A stretch of DNA of 8,149 bases from Candidatus Hydrogenedentota bacterium (GTDB taxonomy: Bacteria; Hydrogenedentota; Hydrogenedentia; Hydrogenedentales; CAITNO01): the NCBI GenBank assembly GCA_022710255.1, contig JAKLHG010000153.1, positions 1 through 8,149 of the forward strand, given 5' to 3'. The notes beneath the pieces were generated by a model, which was not told the DNA's origin, made no database searches, and saw nothing but the letters and a program-made list of their open reading frames with translations. Position numbers and translations under genes: made by a program. Below are positions 1 through 4,552 of the stretch, in pieces; the first letter of the stretch is position 1; each line of letters starts with the position of its first letter.

Positions 1-1
1 C

Positions 2-706
2 TACCCGGCCTTGCTTGAAAAGAGGCTGGGTGAAGCATTTCCCGGGCGTGTGATAGAAGTGGTGGATGCGGGTATTCCGGGGATTGCCACCCCCCTCCAT
101 TTGCTTCGGCTCGCGGACTACAGCGCTCTGGAACCGGACCTGGTGATTATTCACGCGGGCGTAAATGACACCCTCCTTATGTATGATGCCTGGAGGGTGA
201 ATCTTCTTCCTTCCCGGTTGCGAAGTGCGCGGTGGTTTTTCCCCTCTCTGACAGCCCCGTCCCTGGAGTCGTTCAAGGCGTTTCATCGCGAATATATGAT
301 GCGCAACCTGGAATTAATGTCGGTCCTGTTTCAGCGGCAGGGTGCCGCTGTCGCCTTCGCCTCCATCGCCTGGCCGGACCCGCTGACCATTGCGGCGGCA
401 GAACGGCAGTACTATAATTATCAAAGCCATTATACGTGGCAGTTTCCCGCCTTCGAGTTGGCCACGTATGGGGATTATATTGCTGCAAGTAACAGGTTGC
501 TGCAAGAAACGGCGGCGGCTGTGCATGGAATCTATATACCCGTGGCGGAAAACCTGCATGGGGGAACTTCCCTGTTTACGGATTTCTGTCACATGACACA
601 GGAAGGAATAACAGCAAAGGCGAGGATCCTGTTTGAGGGCGTGTACCCGTTGCTGGAAAAGAAACTCGCAACGGAAACGGTAGTCGATACGGGCAGTGGC
701 GGATGA
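2..706 (+). CDS. SGNH/GDSL-type hydrolase, 5'-truncated by the window edge
   Basis: The frame is open from base 2 and has no credible start inside the window. The TTG at position 11 is simply a leucine codon in a typical YPALLEKRL segment, so the gene begins off the left edge. Numbering from that TTG, DAGIPG (residues 19-24) fits SGNH block II and its oxyanion Gly. HAGVNDT (48-54) fits block III, with Asn52 in the GxND motif. DFCH (191-194) is the block V Asp-x-x-His, giving the catalytic Asp191 and His194. The block I GDS serine is not in the window. SGNH enzymes hydrolyse ester bonds, often acetyl groups on sugars or lipids. The substrate cannot be read here, and the neighbours only suggest carbohydrate work. 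A stretch rich in aromatics around residues 130-150 may line the substrate site. The gene converges on the minus-strand gene with 93 bp between them. Family assignment is firm; substrate is unknown. Confidence 0.85.
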   Translation, partial: YPALLEKRLGEAFPGRVIEVVDAGIPGIATPLHLLRLADYSALEPDLVIIHAGVNDTLLMYDAWRVNLLPSRLRSARWFFPSLTAPSLESFKAFHREYMMRNLELMSVLFQRQGAAVAFASIAWPDPLTIAAAERQYYNYQSHYTWQFPAFELATYGDYIAASNRLLQETAAAVHGIYIPVAENLHGGTSLFTDFCHMTQEGITAKARILFEGVYPLLEKKLATETVVDTGSGG

Positions 707-799
707 TACCGGACTGCAACGTTTCACTGAACGGTACATCGCAAGGCGACCAGGTTTAATCGGGAAACGATTCACGAAATCCGGATAGATGTCGTGGGA

Positions 800-2419
800 T
801 TAAGCCAGTCCCTCTACCAGTGTCATGCCCAACCCTGCGGTCTCGGCCGTGTGCGTTTGCTGTTTGAACGCCACGGTAAACTGCTGCGGTTGTTCAGAGA
901 GGTTCCACAAGGCCGCCGTACCTGCCGTGGGATACCAGGCGCACACCACGGGCAAATCTTCGACGACATAGGGGGCCTCCCGCAGTTGAGGCAGCATTTC
1001 ATGTTTAAGCGCGAACAAGGCCTCAAGGGATTCCGACAGGGGGCGCGCACCTTCCACCGTCAGGTTAGCGTTATCGCGATGGAGCAAGGTGCCGCCCTGA
1101 GGCTTGAGCGCCCCTTCCGACAGCGCCCGGGCGTCAGCGTCAGCCAAAAAGGTATAACCGTCCGGAGCGAGTTCGGCAGTCACTTCGAAAGGCACGCCCG
1201 TTGCCAGAAACAGGCTGAACGGATTCGAGTCCCCCGCCCAGCGGCTGTGCTCGCCCCAGTAATGCTTGAAGGGCCCGCGCGGCACATGCCCCGCCAGGCG
1301 TTCGTGCATCGGCGCGTGCACTTTCATGGCGGGACCCAGTGTATCCCAATAAGCCAGGGGATACGGCGTTATGCCGCTCATCAGCATGGTATTGCGCACA
1401 TCGGCGAGGGTGGAAACGGCGAACTTCGCCGCGAGGTTCGCGGCGGACAACCCGTCCGGCGGCCATGCCGTGGACTCGCTGTACGCGTTTTCCGGACGCG
1501 CATAGCGGCGATGGAACAGGGCGCTGAACAATTCGTCCGTCTTGCCCCTGACCGGTTTGAAGACATCATCGCTGAACATGAATTCCCCGACGCGCATGGG
1601 CACTTCCGTGTAGTCCGCCAGGCGAATCCCGGCTTTCTCCGAGCCGAAATACATGACCATGATCCCGAGGGCGCCTTCAGGCAACACCTGTTGCTGCGCG
1701 CGGAAACACGCCGTCAATTCATCGCAGGCGTCTTCCAGCCACGCCCGCAGCAGGGGCGTCAGTGCCCGCCGGTTTACCGCGTCAAGCAGTTCGTCCCAGT
1801 GCGTATCCGTATAGCCGTGTTTTTGGAGAAAGGCGGCGCGGTGCTTCTCGCAAAAACAGCCGCCGATATCATGGGGCGAAGGCGCGAGGCGGAAATCATC
1901 ATCGAGGAAAATAATCCCGGGCGCGGCGGCATGAAGTTTGGCGACCGCGTCGGCATTCACCTCGGCCGCGGGAGGATGCACGCAGACGCCATGATACCGC
2001 GTACCGTCGGGGCGCATGCCCGCCTGCCAGGGCAAATAGGATGCACCCTGCATGTAGTCCGGCGCAGCCTCCGTAAATGAGGGATGGCCCAGCGGCACGG
2101 TGATGTGATGCATTTCCACGCCGGCCGCCTCGATGCGCTCTTTCCATTCCGTCACCTTTTCGGGCGGATAATGCCATGCCCCCTGCAGAAAGGCCGCGAC
2201 CCACACCGCGTCAATGCCCGCGCGCACCACGGTGGGCAGCAGTTCAGGGTTTTCCTCGAGCGCCTGAATGGACAGGCTCGCATGGAACCGCCGCTTGCGC
2301 GTTTCCGCAGCCGTCGCGCTGTGAAGCGGCCATCCCGCACACAGCCCCGCGCCCAACAAGGTGTTTATCTGCAAAAAAGAACGTCTGTTTATAGGTAAGT
2401 TTGCGCTGTTCGTATTCAT
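800..2419 (-). CDS. Tat-exported putative TIM-barrel glycoside-hydrolase-like protein (539 aa)
   Basis: Residues 1-39 form a twin-arginine signal: NRRSFLQ at 11-17, a hydrophobic stretch LLGAGLCAGWPL, then an ATA-A cleavage site near 37-38. Cys27 is preceded by Leu, so it is not a good lipobox and I expect a soluble periplasmic or exported protein. The mature part alternates strand and helix like a TIM barrel: RFHASLSI (44-51) as a first strand, IDAVWVAAF (69-77), VEMHHITVPL (101-110), IIFLDDDFR (169-177). The acidic strand end DDDFR, followed by a cysteine pair in GGCFCEKH (186-193), is a motif I associate with uncharacterised sugar-hydrolase-like proteins. Glu315 in YSESTAWP is another candidate active-site acid. 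The last ~60 residues look like a small all-beta domain. The ATG at 2417-2419 has GGAG eight bases upstream (2428-2431, minus strand). Enzymatic role is inference from fold and context; no activity should be assumed. A 428-codon open frame lies antisense to it and is treated as a shadow. Confidence 0.85.
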   Translation of the reverse strand: MNTNSANLPINRRSFLQINTLLGAGLCAGWPLHSATAAETRKRRFHASLSIQALEENPELLPTVVRAGIDAVWVAAFLQGAWHYPPEKVTEWKERIEAAGVEMHHITVPLGHPSFTEAAPDYMQGASYLPWQAGMRPDGTRYHGVCVHPPAAEVNADAVAKLHAAAPGIIFLDDDFRLAPSPHDIGGCFCEKHRAAFLQKHGYTDTHWDELLDAVNRRALTPLLRAWLEDACDELTACFRAQQQVLPEGALGIMVMYFGSEKAGIRLADYTEVPMRVGEFMFSDDVFKPVRGKTDELFSALFHRRYARPENAYSESTAWPPDGLSAANLAAKFAVSTLADVRNTMLMSGITPYPLAYWDTLGPAMKVHAPMHERLAGHVPRGPFKHYWGEHSRWAGDSNPFSLFLATGVPFEVTAELAPDGYTFLADADARALSEGALKPQGGTLLHRDNANLTVEGARPLSESLEALFALKHEMLPQLREAPYVVEDLPVVCAWYPTAGTAALWNLSEQPQQFTVAFKQQTHTAETAGLGMTLVEGLA

Positions 2420-2471
2420 GCGAGATACTCCGGTGTTTATTAGGGGGTTCTGGATACCGTCTCACTACCTG

Positions 2472-2477
2472 ATTTTA
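2472..2477 (-). promoter_or_regulatory. Possible -10 element for the Tat-exported gene
   Basis: On the minus strand this reads TAAAAT, one mismatch from TATAAT, about 53 bases before the start codon. No convincing -35 box sits 16-18 bases further upstream, so this is only a candidate. Confidence 0.2.
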
Positions 2478-2581
2478 GCGCAAAGACGGGGGAAACAGGA
2501 AACGGGCTGATATTTCGAGGACACAGACGATTCTATTTAAGGTATCGACTCGATCCACAAGAAAAAATGGGACTGTTTCGA

Positions 2582-2610
2582 CTCGTTCCAAAATTGCATT
2601 TTGGAACGCA
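2582..2610 (+). repeat. REP-like hairpin, copy A
   Basis: The core is an 11-bp perfect stem, CGTTCCAAAAT (2584-2594), a three-base loop TGC, then ATTTTGGAACG (2598-2608). It is bounded by CT on the left and CA on the right, so the 29-bp unit begins CTCGTTCC and ends GGAACGCA, as in copies B and C. Confidence 0.85.
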
Positions 2611-2613
2611 CGT

Positions 2614-2636
2614 GCTCCTGAAGTTGTACTTCCTCT
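2614..2636 (+). repeat. Probable decayed copy of the 29-bp hairpin
   Basis: Bases 2621-2631 read AAGTTGTACTT, identical over 11 bases to the loop and inner stem of copy C read on its minus strand. The outer arms no longer match the consensus and pair poorly. I read this as a degraded copy only four bases after copy A, but 11 bases is a short match. Confidence 0.4.
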
Positions 2637-2705
2637 TCCATTTGCGTCAAATCGCATAAACTCCCTTATTTCTCGCAGTATGGACGACCTACGGGCGTGC
2701 AGAAA

Positions 2706-2726
2706 CGTTCCCAAGTGCAACTCTTG
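2706..2726 (-). repeat. Half copy of the 29-bp hairpin
   Basis: On the plus strand, CGTTCCCAAGTGCAACT (2706-2722) matches copy C at 16 of 17 positions, the one change being in the loop. The second arm is then disrupted (CTCTTG instead of TGGGAACG), so the full stem cannot form. It has the same orientation as copy C. Confidence 0.6.
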
Positions 2727-2780
2727 TCATTACCCACATCTTTCCGTTCAGGATGGGGTATTGAGATGCCGACATAGGTA

Positions 2781-3026
2781 TTCAGAATCCCAACGGGATT
2801 CCCTATCATAGCCCAGCGGTTGCGGTACCCCGCTACCCTGGGTAAGCGATGTCTCTCCTTCTCTTTTTTCTACTCCAACGGAGTTACGTCGGTTTTCCCA
2901 TACGGCATTTGCATCCATGTGACGCAACCCCTTTGGGGTAAACGGGAATTGGGGGCACTTTCCAACCCAGGGTAGCGGGGTACCGCAACCCTGGGCTTTG
3001 TTCCTAAATCCCGTTAGGATATTGAA
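2781..3026. repeat. Composite inverted repeat of two ~105-110 bp multi-hairpin units
   Basis: The left unit (2781-2890) and the right unit (2921-3026) are inverted copies around a ~30-bp centre. Three modules recur in mirror order. (1) A small hairpin: GAATCCC-AAC-GGGATTC at 2785-2801, answered by ATCCC-GTT-AGGAT at 3008-3020, which has one stem mismatch. (2) A long arm, 2811-2843 against 2965-2996, complementary apart from one inserted base, with 26 consecutive identical bases (2818-2843 and 2965-2990). (3) A second small hairpin with a conserved flank: ACTCC-AAC-GGAGT at 2872-2884 plus TACGTC, answered by GACGC plus ACCCC-TTT-GGGGT at 2927-2939. The right long arm is itself a hairpin, CCCAGGGT (2966-2973) with ACCCTGGG (2988-2995) and an inner GCGG/CCGC stem around loop GGTA. 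No coding sequence or transposase lies inside. Confidence 0.8.
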
Positions 3027-3040
3027 TTCAAACATTTCCT

Positions 3041-3069
3041 CTCGTTCCCAAATTTCATTTGGGAACGCA
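3041..3069 (+). repeat. REP-like hairpin, copy B
   Basis: Perfect 11-bp arms CGTTCCCAAAT (3043-3053) and ATTTGGGAACG (3057-3067) enclose a TTC loop, with the same CT and CA outer bases as copy A. It begins 14 bases after the right end of the composite inverted block. Confidence 0.85.
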
Positions 3070-3163
3070 ATCTCTGTTGAAATTCTATTTCCCTTTTCAC
3101 ATCGTTTAAGCCGATGTATTCCGGCGCTCGACCATGGCTGCAAAGTAGAACTTCGAGAACAAG

Positions 3164-3192
3164 TGCGTTCCCAAGTACAACTTGGGAACGAG
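3164..3192 (-). repeat. REP-like hairpin, copy C, inverted relative to A and B
   Basis: Perfect 11-bp arms CGTTCCCAAGT (3166-3176) and ACTTGGGAACG (3180-3190) enclose an ACA loop. The asymmetric outer bases (TG on the left, AG on the right) show that this copy lies on the minus strand compared with copies A and B. Confidence 0.85.
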
Positions 3193-3301
3193 TTTCAAAA
3201 AATTCTTTACCTCGCAATGACGATGAATAATAGTCGGCTGATAAGTAATCGTATTCCTCTCATACTCGAAAATCATGACCATGTTTCTTTAAAAATAAAC
3301 G

Positions 3302-3313
3302 CCGACGCGTCGG
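3302..3313. promoter_or_regulatory. Perfect 12-bp palindrome upstream of the unknown gene
   Basis: CCGACGCGTCGG is fully self-complementary and lies about 110 bases before the ATG at 3424. It could be an operator half-site pair, but a single copy with no known matching regulator is weak evidence. Confidence 0.2.
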
Positions 3314-3408
3314 GGTGGTTTGCGCGCAATGACGGTGCGGGAGACCCACAAGTGTCACACAACCAGGCTAATTCAGACGATGCAAGACTGAAGAGCAAAA
3401 AGGGGAGT

Positions 3409-3413
3409 AAGGA
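3409..3413 (+). promoter_or_regulatory. Ribosome-binding site of the 227-residue gene
   Basis: AAGGA lies ten bases before the ATG at 3424 and seven before an in-frame GTG at 3421. Both spacings work. I prefer ATG as the stronger start codon and because the protein then opens with MSDYIP, the beginning I associate with this family. Confidence 0.5.
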
Positions 3414-3423
3414 AGCATAGGTG

Positions 3424-4107
3424 ATGTCTGACTACATACCGACCAAGGACCTCGACAGAATCGCGTGGCTGTTACACTTTGGGCGCTGGCTGACCGACAA
3501 CGGCGGGGCCAATGCGCTGGCCCATGGGATCACGTGGGCGCAGGCGTTTGAATGCCACAGCCAGGCGGGCCAGGCGGCTTCGGCGGTTACGGAGGCGTAT
3601 ATCGTCCTGAACGAGGCCCGCGCCGCCACCGTCAACAAAGACCAGGCCATCGGAAAGGCCGAAGCCACCGCCCGCGCGTATCCCCAGAAACTCCAGCACG
3701 ACCTTGACTTGACCGACGCCGAACGCGCAGCCGCCGGCATCACGGTCCCCGACACCGACAAAACCAGCACCAAACCCGACACCGTCGCCGAACTCGAACC
3801 GCCCCTGCTCCTCCTCGATTTCCATATCCGCCACCAGGTCAGCATCCACTGGGGCCCCAATCCCGCCAACGAACGCCAAAACGCCAAACCCCGCGGTGTC
3901 CTGGGCTGTGAAATCCAATACGCCCGCGGCGGCGTGCCCGCCGACGAAACCGGCTGGACCAGCCTCGGCCTCGACACCGACTCGCCCCTGCTCCACCAAG
4001 TCACCGAGACCGTGCCATCCACCTTCTACTATCGCGCCCGCTACGTGGACAAAAAACTCCACTACGGCAACTTCGGCGACCCCGTCGAATGCACCGTAAC
4101 CGTCTAG
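3424..4107 (+). CDS. Conserved hypothetical protein, helical N-terminus plus fibronectin-III-like C-terminus (227 aa)
   Basis: I recognise the general type from many environmental bacterial genomes, always as hypothetical: an opening of the form xDYIPxKDxD, a helical first half, a linker near VPDTDKT (108-114), then a beta domain with a KPRGVLGCEI strand (155-164) and a tail such as FYYRARYVDKK (201-211) ending in a G-strand ECTVTV. The C-terminal ~100 residues look like a fibronectin-III or Ig-like sandwich. There is no signal peptide or membrane segment, so it is probably cytoplasmic, and no catalytic motif is visible. It stands alone, with repeat-filled spacers of 1 kb upstream and 445 bp downstream. 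Codon choice shifts from mixed G/C endings to almost uniform C endings after about position 3660. Function is unknown; a binding or scaffold role would be a guess. The start could instead be GTG 3421, adding one residue. Confidence 0.8.
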   Translation: MSDYIPTKDLDRIAWLLHFGRWLTDNGGANALAHGITWAQAFECHSQAGQAASAVTEAYIVLNEARAATVNKDQAIGKAEATARAYPQKLQHDLDLTDAERAAAGITVPDTDKTSTKPDTVAELEPPLLLLDFHIRHQVSIHWGPNPANERQNAKPRGVLGCEIQYARGGVPADETGWTSLGLDTDSPLLHQVTETVPSTFYYRARYVDKKLHYGNFGDPVECTVTV

Positions 4108-4207
4108 GGCAGGGACTGATGCAAGCGAGCGCAGCGAGACGTGTCTGATGACGTATTGCCCTGAAGGGGCCGGCATCTACTTTGGGCGCCGGGTGCGGGA
4201 GTTCCTG

Positions 4208-4216
4208 TGCTATACT
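4208..4216 (+). promoter_or_regulatory. Candidate extended -10 promoter element
   Basis: TGCTATACT matches the extended -10 form TGnTATAAT at all but one position. No good -35 box is seen at the usual spacing, which extended -10 promoters can tolerate. It would give a leader of about 330 bases before the GH36 gene, including the hairpins between. Position and strand suit that operon, but this is sequence-pattern evidence only. Confidence 0.3.
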
Positions 4217-4294
4217 TTCCCCCATCAATCCACGTGCCAAAGTACCTTATGAAAAATTTTCTATCACCAAAAACGAATAAGGTTTTTCAGTTGC

Positions 4295-4366
4295 CGTACC
4301 TTCCTTGGTGCGCCAACAACACTACCTACGGCGCTTGTGGCAAGAGGGCGCACCCAGGAAGGTACG
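4295..4366. repeat. Inverted repeat with 20-bp arms (stem-loop or cruciform)
   Basis: The left arm 4295-4314 (starting CGTACCTTCCTTGG) pairs with the right arm 4347-4366 (ending CCAGGAAGGTACG) with a single mismatch, around a 32-base loop. Inside the loop GCCAACAA and TTGTGGC can pair further. There is no T-run after it, so it is not a typical intrinsic terminator. It could be a processed RNA structure, a non-autonomous element or a relic. No flanking target duplication was found by eye. Confidence 0.7.
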
Positions 4367-4416
4367 CCTACTAAGGCGATCACCCACGGCGATAGCCGTT
4401 TCGTCCAACAAGAAGT

Positions 4417-4443
4417 GAGGTACGTTGTTCACGCTTTAGCGTG
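4417..4443 (+). repeat. Palindrome-bearing element, left copy
   Basis: It reads GAGGTACGTTGTTCA and then the hairpin CACGCT-TT-AGCGTG (4430-4443). The right copy at 4475-4500 is its inverted counterpart. A third, poorly preserved relative follows at 4448-4466, starting GTTGTTCA. Confidence 0.7.
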
Positions 4444-4474
4444 CTAAGTTGTTCAGGGTTTTTGTGTTTACACG

Positions 4475-4500
4475 CACACTAAAGTGTGAACAACATACTC
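4475..4500 (-). repeat. Palindrome-bearing element, right copy
   Basis: On the minus strand this reads GAGTATGTTGTTCA and then CACACT-TT-AGTGTG. Over the 20 bases from GTTGTT inward it matches the left copy at 18 positions. The two differences are the two sides of one stem pair (G-C in the left copy, A-T here), so the hairpin stays intact. Confidence 0.7.
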
Positions 4501-4539
4501 CGAATATTTTTTCTGGGTTGTGGGCAAGGCCCATGTTAG

Positions 4540-4544
4540 AAGGA
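4540..4544 (+). promoter_or_regulatory. Ribosome-binding site that fixes the GH36 start
   Basis: AAGGA lies eight bases before ATG 4553. The longest open frame starts at GTG 4520 and would place this site inside the coding region and eleven extra residues before the signal peptide, so ATG 4553 is the better start. Confidence 0.75.
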
Positions 4545-4552
4545 ATACGTTT

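Larger units (their letters stand above)
2420..3423. other. Gene-free region of about 1 kb carrying a mosaic of palindromic repeats
   Basis: Open frames of 60-140 codons cross this stretch on both strands, but they read straight through hairpins, share no recognisable domain and lack convincing ribosome-binding sites, so I annotate no gene. From left to right it contains: the leader of the minus-strand gene; hairpin A (2582-2610); a decayed copy (about 2614-2636); a half copy (2706-2726); a composite inverted block (2781-3026); hairpin B (3041-3069); a short stem-loop (3099-3117, six base pairs ACATCG/CGATGT around seven bases); hairpin C (3164-3192); then about 230 bp of unique leader before the next gene, which includes a perfect 12-bp palindrome at 3302-3313. 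The pattern resembles REP/BIME-type mosaic repeats. No RAYT transposase is in the window. Confidence 0.75.
4108..4552. other. Repeat-rich spacer upstream of the GH36 operon
   Basis: No gene is supported here. A 41-codon frame from ATG 4249 to TAA 4374 runs through both arms of a stem-loop and has no ribosome-binding site. From left to right the spacer holds an extended -10-like site (4208-4216), a weak A/T stem AAAAAC/GTTTTT around 4269-4287, a long stem-loop (4295-4366), a small hairpin ACGGC-GATA-GCCGT (4386-4399), a pair of inverted palindromic elements (4417-4500), and a TGGGC-AAG-GCCCA hairpin (4521-4533) just before the ribosome-binding site. I see no convincing rho-independent terminator for the preceding gene. 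Confidence 0.65.

Noticed and set aside
758..772. AATCG-GGAAA-CGATT as a terminator between the convergent genes
   Set aside because: A five-base-pair, AT-containing stem without a following T-run on either strand is too weak. It could easily occur by chance.
794..2080. A 428-codon plus-strand open frame antisense to the Tat-exported gene
   Set aside because: Its product is an Arg/His/Gln-rich sequence with no domain or signal, there is no ribosome-binding site, and the opposite strand has a clear Tat signal and barrel-like sequence. It is an overlap shadow of a GC-rich gene.
2748..3143. A 131-codon minus-strand frame across the composite repeat block
   Set aside because: It translates through hairpins and their inverted copies. 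The apparent peptide motifs (such as NPLG- or QPLG-like segments) are by-products of the palindromes.
2582..3192. The repeat cluster as a CRISPR array
   Set aside because: The units are few, differ in orientation, lie at irregular distances (roughly 430 and 95 bp), and no cas gene is present.
2998..3420. A 140-codon plus-strand frame ending just before the 227-residue gene
   Set aside because: It starts inside the repeat block, includes hairpins B and C, has no Shine-Dalgarno and no domain-like sequence. It is open by chance.
4109..4163. AGGGCA ... TGCCCT as a terminator stem after the 227-residue gene
   Set aside because: The six-base arms are more than 40 bases apart with no T-run. The pairing is not better than chance.
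3472..4176. A 234-codon minus-strand frame opposite the 227-residue gene
   Set aside because: The product is Gly/Val/Ala-rich and low in complexity, the mirror of C-ending codons on the other strand. The plus-strand frame has a ribosome-binding site and a recognisable family opening.
4249..4374. A 41-codon frame (MKNFLSPKTNK...) in the spacer before GH36
   Set aside because: No ribosome-binding site is present, and about a third of it is the two arms of a stem-loop. Its symmetric PYLPWC and HPGRYA segments simply reflect the inverted repeat.
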